From: Streptomyces cupreus
GTDB lineage: Bacteria > Actinomycetota > Actinomycetes > Streptomycetales > Streptomycetaceae
Length of the DNA stretch: 64,000 nucleotides
Reading direction: 5' to 3'
NCBI RefSeq assembly: GCF_014257025.1
Contig: NZ_JACMSF010000039.1
Span: 1 to 64,000 of the forward strand
Shown here: one piece after another, positions 17,828 to 26,276 of the stretch
Numbering within the stretch: the first letter of the stretch is position 1
How the letters are laid out: each line of letters starts with the position of its first letter
Notes under the pieces: generated by a model
Told to the model about the DNA's origin: nothing
Seen by the model: only the letters and a program-made list of their open reading frames with translations
Databases searched by the model: none
Position numbers and translations under genes: made by a program

Positions 17828-19042
17828 ATGCGTGTACTGCTCGTGGGCGCCGGTGGTGTGGGCACCGCCGTCACCCGGATCGCCGCCCGGCGTCCGTTCT
17901 TCGAGGCGATGGTGGTCGCCGACTTCGACCCGACGCGCGCCGAGGCGGCCGTCGCACACCTCGGCGACCCCCGCTTGTCTGCCGAGCGTGTCGACGCCGG
18001 CGACGAGGCCGCGGTGACCGCGCTGCTGCGGCGCCACTCCTGCGACATCCTGCTCAACGCCACCGACCCGCGCTTCGTGATGCCCCTGTTCCGGGCGGCG
18101 CGGGCGGCCGGTGCCGACTATGTCGACATGGCGATGTCCCTGTCGCGTCCGCACCCCGAGCGCCCGTACCAGGAGTGCGGGGTCAAGCTCGGCGACGAGC
18201 AGTTCGCCGAGGCCGACGAGTGGGCGAAGGAGGGCGCGCTGGCCCTGGTCGGCATGGGCGTGGAGCCGGGCCTGTCGGACGTGTTCGCCCGGTACGCGGC
18301 CGATGAACTCTTCGACGAGATCGAGGAGATCGGCGTCCGTGACGGCGCGAACCTCACCGTCGACGGCTACGACTTCGCCCCCTCCTTCAGCATCTGGACC
18401 ACGATCGAGGAGTGCCTCAACCCACCGGTCGTCTACGAGGCCGGCCGGGGCTGGTTCACCACCGAACCCTTCAGCGAGCCCGAGGTGTTCGACTTCCCGG
18501 AGGGCATCGGACCGGTGGAGTGCGTGAACGTGGAGCACGAGGAGGTGCTCCTGGTCCCGCGCTGGGTCGACGCCCGCCGCGTCACCTTCAAGTACGGCCT
18601 GGGCGAGGAGTTCATCAGCACGCTCAGGACGCTGCACCTGCTGGGCCTGGACCGCACCGAGCCGGTGACCGTGAAGGGCCCCGACGGGCCGGTCCAGGTC
18701 TCGCCCCGGGACGTGGTCGCCGCCTGTCTGCCCGACCCGGCGACCCTGGGCGAGCGGATGCGCGGCAAGACCTGCGCGGGCACCTGGGTGCGGGGCGTGA
18801 AGGACGGGGCACCGCGCGAGGTGTACCTGTACCACGTCGTCGACAACGAGTGGTCGATGGCCGAGTACGGCAGCCAGGCCGTGGTGTGGCAGACGGCCGT
18901 CAACCCGGTCGTCGCGCTCGAACTCCTCGCCGGCGGCGCCTGGTCGGGCGCGGGCGTGCTCGGCCCGGAGGCCTTCCCGGCCCGCCCCTTCCTGGATCTG
19001 CTGACCGAGTACGGCTCTCCGTGGGGCCTGCGCGAGCAGTGA
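17828..19042 (+). CDS. Saccharopine dehydrogenase-like NAD(P) oxidoreductase
   Basis: 404 residues. ATG with CTAGGAG upstream. The N-terminal Rossmann fold begins MRVLLVGAGGVGTAV, followed by VVADFDPTRAEA, as in the saccharopine dehydrogenase/carboxynorspermidine synthase superfamily. The C-terminal domain begins near VGMGVEPGLSDVFARYAADEL. Members reduce an imine formed from an amino acid or polyamine and an aldehyde; the actual substrate cannot be told. It is divergent from a TetR gene that probably controls it. The first residues are hydrophobic because of the Rossmann strand, not a signal peptide. Confidence 0.8.
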   Translation: MRVLLVGAGGVGTAVTRIAARRPFFEAMVVADFDPTRAEAAVAHLGDPRLSAERVDAGDEAAVTALLRRHSCDILLNATDPRFVMPLFRAARAAGADYVDMAMSLSRPHPERPYQECGVKLGDEQFAEADEWAKEGALALVGMGVEPGLSDVFARYAADELFDEIEEIGVRDGANLTVDGYDFAPSFSIWTTIEECLNPPVVYEAGRGWFTTEPFSEPEVFDFPEGIGPVECVNVEHEEVLLVPRWVDARRVTFKYGLGEEFISTLRTLHLLGLDRTEPVTVKGPDGPVQVSPRDVVAACLPDPATLGERMRGKTCAGTWVRGVKDGAPREVYLYHVVDNEWSMAEYGSQAVVWQTAVNPVVALELLAGGAWSGAGVLGPEAFPARPFLDLLTEYGSPWGLREQ

Positions 19043-19153
19043 CCGCGTTCCGGCTCAGGACTCCGTGGTTTCACTCCCGTATCGACAGGTGACCCGAAAG
19101 CGACTAAAAGCATCCGAAAGGGCATGTACGACTTCGAGCGCAGGTGACTTTCG

Positions 19154-19408
19154 ATGGATGACTGGCGTGGCCGCGCCGCATGCCGCCACGAGGACCCCGA
19201 CCTCTTCTTCCCGATCGGCACCTCGGGCCCGGCCCTCATGCAGACGAAGCAGGCGAAGGCGGTCTGCCGGCGCTGTCCGGTGCGGGAGCGGTGTCTGCGC
19301 TGGGCGTTGGACACCGGGCAGGCGGTCGGTGTGTGGGGCGGAACGAGCGAGTGGGAGCGCCTCGCGCTGCTGCGGCGGACGACCCCTGTGCGCCGCGGCA
19401 GCGGATAG
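19154..19408 (+). CDS. WhiB-like iron-sulfur regulator
   Basis: 84 residues. The four cluster-binding cysteines are at 10, 38, 41 and 47 (C-x2-C-x5-C arrangement), followed by the GVWGG turn (residues 59-63) and a basic C-terminal tail, the complete Wbl plan. Wbl proteins hold a 4Fe-4S cluster and usually act by binding region 4 of the principal sigma factor. The ATG follows CAGGTGA. The protein is short with a clipped C-terminus, resembling accessory Wbl proteins rather than WhiB, WhiD or WblA. It stands alone, convergent with a histidine kinase gene. Confidence 0.9.
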   Translation: MDDWRGRAACRHEDPDLFFPIGTSGPALMQTKQAKAVCRRCPVRERCLRWALDTGQAVGVWGGTSEWERLALLRRTTPVRRGSG

Positions 19409-19414
19409 CACCCC

Positions 19415-21241
19415 TCAGGTGTCCTTCGGGGGCTCACCTCCCGGCAGCCGGAGCGTGAACACCGAGCCGGTGCCGGGCTCGCTCGTCGCCTCGGCCGTAC
19501 CGCCGTGTGCGGCCAGCAGGTGGCGCACGATGGGCAGGCCGAGTCCGCTGCCGCCGGTGCGGCGGCTGCGGGACTTCTCCGCCCGCCAGAACCGGTCGAA
19601 GACATGCGGCAGGTCCTCGGGCGCGATCCCGGTGCCGGTGTCGGTGACCTCCAGGACCACGTCGTCGCCGTCGCGGCGCGCGGCCAGGGTCACGGTGCCG
19701 CCGGACGGGGTGTACCGCAGCGCGTTGGAGACGAGATTGCCGAGCGCCTGCCGCATCCGGACCGGGTCGGCGTCCAGCCAGGGGGTGCCCCGGGCCGTGG
19801 TGCGCAGGGTGACGCCCGCCGCGTCGGCGGCGACGCGGTGGGCTGCGGCGACCTGGTCGAGGAGTTCGTCGGCGCGCACGGGTTCGCGGTGCAGACGCAG
19901 GGTGCCTGCGTCGGCGTCCGCGAGGTCCTGGAGGTCGTCGATCACGCGCTGGAGGACGAGGGCCTCCTCGTGCAGGGAGGCGAGCAGGGCGGGGTCGGGG
20001 TCGACGACGCCGTCCCGGGTGACCTCAAGCCAGCCGCGGATGTTGGTGAGCGGGCTGCGCAGTTCGTGGGCGATGTCGCTGACCATCGCCTTGCGCTGGG
20101 CCTCCAACCGGGCGCGGCGCTCGGTGAGTTCGTTGAACGCCGTCGCCAGGATGCCGGTCTCGTCCCGAGTGGTGACGGGCACCCGCACATGCCGCTCCGG
20201 CGGCTGCTGGGCAGCAGCGGTCAGCGCCCGCAGCGGCCTGACCAGCCGGGTCGCGACGACGGCGGTCACGGCCACGGTCACGGCGAGCACGAGCCCCGCG
20301 GCCCCGAGCACCTTGGTCCAGTTGGCCGGCGACAGGTCGAAGCGCACGGCGGGCCGGTCCCCGACGCCGAGGAACAGGTCGGCGGCCGGGGCGACATAGG
20401 GGTCGAGCTGGGCGCGGCGGGCCCGGTCGACGCAGGCCCGCGCCTGCCGCTGCGCGCGCTGTTGCGGCTGCGCCTTGAGCTTGCCCATCAGGTACCGGGT
20501 GTCCATGTTCCGGTCCCTGTCGTCGACGATGGGGAACAGCGGCTCGTGAAAGTCCACGCCGTGCTCGTCCAGACAGGTGCGGGCGCGCTCGGTCAGCTCG
20601 CCGAGCGCCTTCTCCTCGGTGGCGGTGGGGGTGTTGAGCCGTCCGTCGGCGCACTCCAGGGGCACGTAGTCGAGGGCGCTGCCGTCGTCGTCGGTGAGGA
20701 CCGGACGGCCGCTCCGAGTGCGCTCCACGGTCGCGTCGACCCCGTTGCGGGCGAAGCACTCGCGCCGCTGCTCGGCGAGTCGGTCCAGCCGGGTGCGTTC
20801 GGCGGCGGGCAGCCGGTAGGGGCCGACCACCCGGGGGTCGATGCCGCCGCGCTGGGCGCCGCGATCGGTGTGGGTGTCGATGGTCAACGGATCGACGGTG
20901 GCGGCGGCGCGCGGCGGCAGTGGGGTGCCGGGCACCGCGGAGTCGGCGATCACTGTGCGGTCGGTGGCGATCAGGGCGATGCGCCGGCCGATCCGGTCGG
21001 ACAGCTCGCGCAGGGTGCCCTCGATGCCCTGCCAGTCGGGGTGGGTCGCCGCGTATCCGCTGAGCCGGTTCAGGACGTCCATGTCGTCGGCGAGCACCTG
21101 GCCCTGCTCCTCACGCAGGGCGCGGGTGGTGGTCTCCACCGCGAGCCACGCCGTCGCCGCGACCGAGCAGACGGCGATCAGCACCGAGGTGATCAGCAGC
21201 CGGACCAGGAGCCGCTTGCGCAGCGGTATGCCGGACCTCAC
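19415..21241 (-). CDS. Sensor histidine kinase with large exported Cys-containing sensor
   Basis: 608 residues from GTG 21241, which overlaps the response-regulator stop (GTGA), indicating coupling. Membrane helix 1 is about residues 11-33 and helix 2 about 312-331. Between them is a 275-residue exported sensor with Cys 162, 197, 223 and 270 and two similar motifs (CFARNGVD, CLDEHGVD). A HAMP linker follows, then the HisKA helix with the phospho-accepting His392 in DIAHELRSP, then HATPase_c with N-box LVSNALRYT and GSGLGLPIV. It signals to the adjacent OmpR-type regulator. The stimulus is unknown. Confidence 0.9.
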   Translation of the reverse strand: MRSGIPLRKRLLVRLLITSVLIAVCSVAATAWLAVETTTRALREEQGQVLADDMDVLNRLSGYAATHPDWQGIEGTLRELSDRIGRRIALIATDRTVIADSAVPGTPLPPRAAATVDPLTIDTHTDRGAQRGGIDPRVVGPYRLPAAERTRLDRLAEQRRECFARNGVDATVERTRSGRPVLTDDDGSALDYVPLECADGRLNTPTATEEKALGELTERARTCLDEHGVDFHEPLFPIVDDRDRNMDTRYLMGKLKAQPQQRAQRQARACVDRARRAQLDPYVAPAADLFLGVGDRPAVRFDLSPANWTKVLGAAGLVLAVTVAVTAVVATRLVRPLRALTAAAQQPPERHVRVPVTTRDETGILATAFNELTERRARLEAQRKAMVSDIAHELRSPLTNIRGWLEVTRDGVVDPDPALLASLHEEALVLQRVIDDLQDLADADAGTLRLHREPVRADELLDQVAAAHRVAADAAGVTLRTTARGTPWLDADPVRMRQALGNLVSNALRYTPSGGTVTLAARRDGDDVVLEVTDTGTGIAPEDLPHVFDRFWRAEKSRSRRTGGSGLGLPIVRHLLAAHGGTAEATSEPGTGSVFTLRLPGGEPPKDT

Positions 21242-21933
21242 CCGCGGCCGCCGCTCAGCTTGTAGCCCACGCCGAACACCGTCAGCAGCCGGACCGGCCG
21301 CCGCGGGTCGGCCTCGATCTTGCGGCGCAGGTTCATGATGTGGACGTCCACGGCCCGTTCGGTCGAGGCCCGGTCGGTGCCTCGGGTGCACTCCAGCAAC
21401 TGCCGCCGGGAGAACACCCGCTCGGGCTCGGCGGTCATGGCGAGCAGGATCTGGAACTCGGCCGGCGTGCACTCCACCGGCTCCCCGTCGCAGCGCACCT
21501 CGTGCCGAACCGGATCGACGGCGAGGCCCGCGGCCCGTACGACGGGGTCCTCCCGCCGGTCCGCGGCCCGTCCGCTGCGCCGCAGCACGGTACGGATGCG
21601 GGCCATCAGCTCGCGGGGGCTGTACGGCTTGGTCATGTAGTCGTCGGCGCCCAGCTCAAGACCGAGCAGGACGTCGTCCTCGGCGGAACGGGCGGTGAGC
21701 ATCAGCACCGGGATGTCGTCGTCGCGGCGCAGCACCCGGCACACCCCGAAGCCGTCGATCACCGGGAGCATCAGGTCCAGCACGACGAGATCGGGACGCA
21801 GCCGCCGGGCCGCGTCCAGGGCGGCCGGGCCGTCGTGGACCACGGTGGCGGTGTGACCCTCCGCCAGCAGGGAGCGCCGTATCAGTTCGGCCTGCATCTC
21901 GTCGTCCTCGGCGACCAGCACATGTGCGCACAC
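21238..21933 (-). CDS. OmpR-family response regulator
   Basis: 231 residues. The N-terminal receiver has VAEDDE for metal binding, the phosphorylated Asp in VVLDLMLPVIDG, LTAR for the switch Thr and MTKPYSP for the conserved Lys. The C-terminal winged helix contains RAVDVHIMNLRRKI and VFGVGYKL. GTG start at 21933. First gene of a two-gene operon with the histidine kinase downstream. Targets are not visible; the adjacent L,D-transpeptidase gene (same strand, ending 19 bases downstream of this start codon's upstream side) hints at an envelope role. Confidence 0.92.
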   Translation of the reverse strand: MCAHVLVAEDDEMQAELIRRSLLAEGHTATVVHDGPAALDAARRLRPDLVVLDLMLPVIDGFGVCRVLRRDDDIPVLMLTARSAEDDVLLGLELGADDYMTKPYSPRELMARIRTVLRRSGRAADRREDPVVRAAGLAVDPVRHEVRCDGEPVECTPAEFQILLAMTAEPERVFSRRQLLECTRGTDRASTERAVDVHIMNLRRKIEADPRRPVRLLTVFGVGYKLSGGRG

Positions 21934-21951
21934 GCGGCGGATCCTAAGCGG

Positions 21952-22677
21952 TCAGCGGGCCAGGGACTTGGCGTCGCCCATGACGACGACGGGCTTCTTG
22001 TCGGGGTCCAGGGCCAGGAGCAGTGCCTTCATGTGCTGTTTCGCGATGCTCACACAGCCCTGGGTGGGTCCGTCGTGGTCTACGTGGAGCCATATGCCGC
22101 CACCGCGGCCGGCGCCCAGCGGCCGGGTCCAGTCGAGCGGTGTGGTCCCCGGCTTGCGGTTGTAGTTGACGGCGATGACGTAGTCGAAGGAGCCCGCCAG
22201 GGGTTCGCCCTCGAAGCCGGTGCCGGTCGCGGTGAAGCCGACGCCGTGGTCGTACGGCAGCCGGGTCCCCGGGTCGCGGAGCCGTCCGCCGGCGTCGGTG
22301 AGGCCGAAGACGCCGATGGGCGAGCGCAGATCACCGGAGCGGTGATGGCCGGTCCAGCCGCGCAGCGCGTTGTGCGCGGGCCACTCCTCGCCGGGCTCCC
22401 AGCCGGCGTCGGTGCGCTCGTACAGGACGACGGTGGATCGCGAGGAGTCCTTGCCGCTTCCGGTCACCACGACGGCCTGGCGGGCGTCGGTGGGCACCTC
22501 GGCCCAGGTCTTGGGCCCCAGTCCGGGCAGTTGCTGCGGGGCCGGGTCGAGGGTGATCTCGGGTGCGGGCGCCTGCCGCATGGGGGCGTGGACCGGCGGC
22601 TGCGCCGCTTCGCTGCCGCATCCGGTGAGCAGCAGGGAGGCGGCCAGCAGGGTGGCCCGAGGGTTCGGCGTGATCAT
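21952..22677 (-). CDS. L,D-transpeptidase-like lipoprotein
   Basis: 241 residues from ATG 22677. A short signal peptide ends in the lipobox LLLTGC, so the protein is probably anchored to the outer face of the membrane. The catalytic YkuD segment is GGIWLHVDHDGPTQGCVSI with the nucleophile Cys, preceded by RSPIGVFGLTDAGG. YkuD enzymes cross-link peptidoglycan 3-3 or attach proteins to it. It lies directly upstream of the two-component genes on the same strand (18-base gap), so the three may form an envelope-related transcript. The residue after Cys differs from the commonest SHGCxR form. Confidence 0.83.
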   Translation of the reverse strand: MITPNPRATLLAASLLLTGCGSEAAQPPVHAPMRQAPAPEITLDPAPQQLPGLGPKTWAEVPTDARQAVVVTGSGKDSSRSTVVLYERTDAGWEPGEEWPAHNALRGWTGHHRSGDLRSPIGVFGLTDAGGRLRDPGTRLPYDHGVGFTATGTGFEGEPLAGSFDYVIAVNYNRKPGTTPLDWTRPLGAGRGGGIWLHVDHDGPTQGCVSIAKQHMKALLLALDPDKKPVVVMGDAKSLAR

Positions 22678-22737
22678 GCGTCGACCTTGACGGACACTTG
22701 TGAGGAACCCGTCAGCCCCGCGTGGAGAGGCCCGACC

Positions 22738-23085
22738 GTGAGCATCCGCATCCGCCGCGTCTACGAACCGCCCGAGCCGCAGGACGGCGTACGCCTCCTG
22801 GTCGACCGGCTGTGGCCGCGCGGGGTGTCGAAGGACGCGGCCCGCGTGGACGAGTGGCCCAAGGCGCTCACCCCGTCGACCGAGCTGCGCCGCTGGTACC
22901 ACGCGGGCGAGGGGTCGTACGAGGAGTTCGCGCGCCGCTACGAGGCGGAGCTGGCCGTCCCCGAGGCCGCCGAACTCCTCGAACATGTCAGGGAGTTGGC
23001 GGGCAAGGGACCCGTGACGCTGGTGACGGCCGCGAAGACCCCCGACGAGAGTCACGCGGCCGTCCTGGCGCGTCTGCTGGGCTGA
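22738..23085 (+). CDS. DUF488 family protein
   Basis: 115 residues. GTG start at 22738, shortly after GTGGAGAGG. IRRVYEPPEPQDGVRLLVDRLWPRGV is diagnostic for the DUF488 family, and ELRRWYHAGEGSYEEFARRYEAEL is the second block. The biochemical role of DUF488 proteins is unknown; the WPRGV and WYH blocks are conserved. Divergent from the L,D-transpeptidase gene and convergent with the FAD dehydrogenase; no operon partner. Confidence 0.85.
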   Translation: MSIRIRRVYEPPEPQDGVRLLVDRLWPRGVSKDAARVDEWPKALTPSTELRRWYHAGEGSYEEFARRYEAELAVPEAAELLEHVRELAGKGPVTLVTAAKTPDESHAAVLARLLG

Positions 23086-23088
23086 CGC

Positions 23089-24762
23089 TCAGCGGGTCTG
23101 CTGGGCGGCGGCCCGTCCCGCCGCCCGCCCGGAGAACAGGCAGCCGCCGAGGAAGGTGCCCTCCAGCGCGTTGTAGCCGTGCACGCCGCCACCGCCGAAG
23201 CCGGCCACCTCGCCCGCCGCGTACAGGCCCTCCACCGGCTGCCCGTCGGCGCCCAGCGCGCGGGAGTCGAGGTCGGTCTGGATGCCGCCGAGGGTCTTGC
23301 GGGTGAGGATGTGCAGCTTGACGCCGATCAGCGGACCGGCCGCGGGGTCGAGGATGCGGTGCGGGGTGGCGACCCGGCCGAGCCGGTCGCCGATGTAGCG
23401 GCGGGCGTTGCGGATGCCCTGCACCTGGGCGTCCTTGCTGTAGGAGTTGGCCAGCTGGAGGTCCCGGGCCTCGATCTGACGCCGGATCACGGCAGCGTCG
23501 AGGAGCGCCTTGCCCGTCAGGCCGTTCATCTTCTCGACGAGCTGCTCCAGGTTCGGGGCGGTCACGAAGTCCACGCCCTTGCGCAGGAACGCGTCGACCG
23601 GTCCCGGCGCGCCCTTGCCGAGCACGCGTTCCTTGAGGAAGCCCGCCCGGTCCTTGGCGGTGATGTCGGGGTTCTGCTCGGAGCCGGAGAGCGCGAACTC
23701 CTTCTCGATGATCTTCTGGGTGAGGATGAACCAGGAGTGGTCGTACCCGGCGATGTCCTCGGTGGTGCGCAGGTACTTGAGGGTGCCGAGGGTGTCGTAG
23801 CCGGGCAGACAGGGGTCGGGCAGGCGGCGGCCGAGGGCGTCGAACCACATCGAGGACGGTCCGGGCAGGATGCGGATGCCGTGTCCGGGCCAGATCGGGT
23901 CCCAGTTCTGAAGGCCCTCGGTGTAGTGCCACATGCGGTCGCGGTTGACGAGGCGTACGCCCGCCGCCGCGCTGATGTCGAGCATCCGGCCGTCGACGTA
24001 GGCGGGGACGCCGGTGACCATCTCGGCGGGCGGGGTGCCGAGGCGCTCGGGCCAGTAGCGGCGGACGATGTCGTGATCGGCGCCGATGCCACCGGTGGTC
24101 ACGACGACGGCCTGGGCGGTGAGTTCGAAGTCGCCGACGCGGTCGCGGTTGGACTTCACGCCCCGGGCCGAGGTGTCCTCGGCGAGGACGGTGCCGCGCA
24201 CCCCGCGCGCCCGGCCGTCCTCGATGGCGAGTTCGTCGACCCGGTGGCGGTGGTGGAAGGTCAGCAGCCCGTCGCGCGCGGCCTGCTCGGCGTAGCCCAC
24301 GAACGGCTCGACCACACCGGTGCCGGTGCCCCAGGCGATGTGGAAGCGGGGCACGGAGTTGCCGTGGCCGTGGGCCCTGAGGTCGCCGCGCTCGGCCCAG
24401 CCGACGGTGGGCAGGAACTTGATGCCGTGCCCCTCCAGCCAGGACCGCTTCTCCCCTGCCGCGAACTCGACGTACGCCCGCGCCCAGCGCACCGCCCAGG
24501 AGTCCTCGTCGTCCACACGGTCGAACCCGGCGCTGCCCTGCCAGTCGCTCCAGGCCAGGTCGAAGGAGTCCTTGATGCCCAGGCGCCGCTGCTCCGGCGA
24601 GTCGACGAGGAACAGCCCGCCGAACGACCAGAAGGCCTGTCCGCCCAGGTTGTTCGCGTTCTCCTGGTCCACCAGGGCTACCCGGCGGCCCCGGCTGGTG
24701 AGTTCATGTGCGGCGACCAGGCCCGCGAGGCCCGCTCCGACGACGATGACGTCGGCATCCAT
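23089..24762 (-). CDS. FAD-binding dehydrogenase (KSTD/fumarate-reductase-like)
   Basis: 557 residues. N-terminal ADVIVVGAGLAGLVAAHEL (FAD Rossmann) followed by LVDQENANNLGGQAFWSFGG, and near the C-terminus GLYAAGEVAGFGGGGVHGYNALEGTFLGGCLFSGR. These mark the FAD_binding_2 group that includes 3-ketosteroid Delta-1-dehydrogenases. Substrate is undetermined; no other steroid genes are nearby. It is the second gene of an operon with a TetR regulator 16 bases upstream, which probably represses it through the triple GATAC operator. Cytoplasmic. Confidence 0.83.
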   Translation of the reverse strand: MDADVIVVGAGLAGLVAAHELTSRGRRVALVDQENANNLGGQAFWSFGGLFLVDSPEQRRLGIKDSFDLAWSDWQGSAGFDRVDDEDSWAVRWARAYVEFAAGEKRSWLEGHGIKFLPTVGWAERGDLRAHGHGNSVPRFHIAWGTGTGVVEPFVGYAEQAARDGLLTFHHRHRVDELAIEDGRARGVRGTVLAEDTSARGVKSNRDRVGDFELTAQAVVVTTGGIGADHDIVRRYWPERLGTPPAEMVTGVPAYVDGRMLDISAAAGVRLVNRDRMWHYTEGLQNWDPIWPGHGIRILPGPSSMWFDALGRRLPDPCLPGYDTLGTLKYLRTTEDIAGYDHSWFILTQKIIEKEFALSGSEQNPDITAKDRAGFLKERVLGKGAPGPVDAFLRKGVDFVTAPNLEQLVEKMNGLTGKALLDAAVIRRQIEARDLQLANSYSKDAQVQGIRNARRYIGDRLGRVATPHRILDPAAGPLIGVKLHILTRKTLGGIQTDLDSRALGADGQPVEGLYAAGEVAGFGGGGVHGYNALEGTFLGGCLFSGRAAGRAAAQQTR

Positions 24763-24778
24763 GCGACCGTTCCCTTCC

Positions 24779-25405
24779 TCATTCGGGGGTGCCGCTGCCG
24801 TCGGTCAGCAGGGCGGTGAGCAGTTGCTTGAGCCAGGCGCGGGCGCTGTCGACGTCCTTGTCCAGCAGCAGTTGGGTGGTGACCCCGTCGTAGGCGGCGA
24901 CGACCGCGCGGGCGGCGCCGTCGATGCCGTCGAACACGGCGGGCAGTGCGGTGTGCCCGGTGGCGCGGGCGAGCCGGTCGGCGATGGCCGTGCGCAGCCG
25001 CTCGCGGTGTTCGAGCAGGCTCTGCGCGACGGCCGGGTCCCGGGCGGCGTGCACCAGGAAGTCGGTCTTCACCAGCAGCCAGTCCACGTCGAGCAGCAGC
25101 ACCTCGGTGACCCGGTCCACGGAGGTCGGTACGTCGAGATCGGGGCCGTCCTGCGCCAGCGCGCCCGAGACCTGTTCGGCGATCAGGTCGGCGCGCTGCC
25201 GGTAGAGGGCGAAGAACAGCTCGTCGAGGCTGGCGAAGTTCGAGTAGAAGGCGCCCCGGCTGTAGCCGGCGGCCTCGCAGACCTCCTCGATCGACACCCG
25301 CCCGAATCCCTTGGCGGCGAACACCTCGAACGCGGCGTCGAGCAGATTGGCCCGCGTCCGCACACGACGCCTGGTCACGCGCCGTGCCGTCTGCTCCGCC
25401 ACCAT
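24779..25405 (-). CDS. TetR/AcrR-family regulator
   Basis: 208 residues. N-terminal HTH: ANLLDAAFEVFAAKGFGRVSIEEVCEAAGYSRGAFYSNFASLDELFFAL, a standard TetR/AcrR domain. The C-terminal ligand domain is helical. Operon leader of the FAD dehydrogenase. Immediately upstream lies a triple GATAC/GTATC array, a likely autoregulatory operator. Confidence 0.87.
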   Translation of the reverse strand: MVAEQTARRVTRRRVRTRANLLDAAFEVFAAKGFGRVSIEEVCEAAGYSRGAFYSNFASLDELFFALYRQRADLIAEQVSGALAQDGPDLDVPTSVDRVTEVLLLDVDWLLVKTDFLVHAARDPAVAQSLLEHRERLRTAIADRLARATGHTALPAVFDGIDGAARAVVAAYDGVTTQLLLDKDVDSARAWLKQLLTALLTDGSGTPE

Positions 25406-25421
25406 GGCCGTCCCTTCGTTC

Positions 25422-25443
25422 GATACGGGAATGTATCCGATAC
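25422..25443. promoter_or_regulatory. Triple GATAC/GTATC operator
   Basis: GATAC (25422-25426), GTATC (25433-25437) and GATAC (25439-25443) make two overlapping palindromes sharing the middle arm. They lie 17 bases upstream of the TetR start and between it and the divergent AlkB gene, so both could be controlled. Confidence 0.65.
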
Positions 25444-25520
25444 ATCAGTGCATCGAAAGGCTCGGGCACAGGGGATTGCAAGATGGGAACACATTTTCGA
25501 ATAGGGGGTACGCTGGATCC

Positions 25521-26147
25521 ATGACCACGCACCTCCAGGGCTCCCTCTTCGACCAGACGGACCAGCTGGGGCTCGGCTCCCTCGACGGGATCCGCCGGAC
25601 CGTCCTCGGCCGGGGCGCCTGGATCGACGTGCTACCCGGCTGGCTCAGCGGCTCGGACACCCTGTTCGAACAGCTGGTCGCGCAGGTGCCCTGGCGGGCC
25701 GAGCGCCGGAAGATGTACGACCAGGTCGTCGACGTACCTCGACTGCTCGCGTTCTACGGCGCCGACGATCCGCTGCCGCATCCCGTCCTGGACGAGGCGC
25801 GGGCCGCGCTCACCGCGCACTACGCCGGGGAGCTGGGCGAGCCGTTCACCACGGCGGGCCTGTGCTACTACCGCGACGGCCGGGACAGCGTCGCCTGGCA
25901 CGGCGACCGGATCGGGCGGGGCGCACGCGAGGACACAATGGTCGCGATCGTCTCGGTGGGCGCACCCCGGGACCTGCTGCTGCGCCCGATGGGCGGCGGC
26001 GAGACGGTGCGCCGCCCTCTGGGGCACGGCGACCTGATCGTGATGGGCGGCTCCTGCCAGCGGACGTGGGAACACGCGGTCCCGAAGACCTCGCGGGCCA
26101 CGGGGCCGCGCATCAGCGTCCAGTTCCGGCCGCACGGCGTGCAGTGA
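25521..26147 (+). CDS. AlkB-like 2-oxoglutarate/Fe(II) dioxygenase
   Basis: 208 residues from ATG 25521. The iron ligands appear as WHGDRIG (HxD) and the distal His in TWEHAVPK, with the 2-oxoglutarate-binding Arg residues in RISVQFRP. This is the AlkB pattern for oxidative demethylation of alkylated DNA or RNA, though some members act on other substrates. No ada or alkA gene is adjacent. It is divergent from a TetR operon and may share its operator region. Confidence 0.85.
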   Translation: MTTHLQGSLFDQTDQLGLGSLDGIRRTVLGRGAWIDVLPGWLSGSDTLFEQLVAQVPWRAERRKMYDQVVDVPRLLAFYGADDPLPHPVLDEARAALTAHYAGELGEPFTTAGLCYYRDGRDSVAWHGDRIGRGAREDTMVAIVSVGAPRDLLLRPMGGGETVRRPLGHGDLIVMGGSCQRTWEHAVPKTSRATGPRISVQFRPHGVQ

Positions 26148-26157
26148 CCAGCCAAGA

Positions 26158-26220
26158 TCAAAGGTAGACGAAGAGCAGCAGCAGGACGATCGGCGTCAGC
26201 AGCAGGTGGCCCACACCCAC
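26158..26220 (-). CDS. Possible 20-residue hydrophobic peptide
   Basis: GTG at 26220 starts a frame reading MGVGHLLLTPIVLLLLFVYL and stop: one membrane-spanning segment. GGGAAG lies about 6 bases upstream of the start. The frame is closed upstream without another good start. It is convergent with the AlkB gene and divergent from the metallo-hydrolase. Reported as a possible small membrane protein on composition and ribosome site alone. Confidence 0.35.
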   Translation of the reverse strand: MGVGHLLLTPIVLLLLFVYL

Positions 26221-26276
26221 TTCCCGATCTGCTTTGCTGTTCCCGTCGGGCAGGAACCTCGGGACGAGGGACGGTC

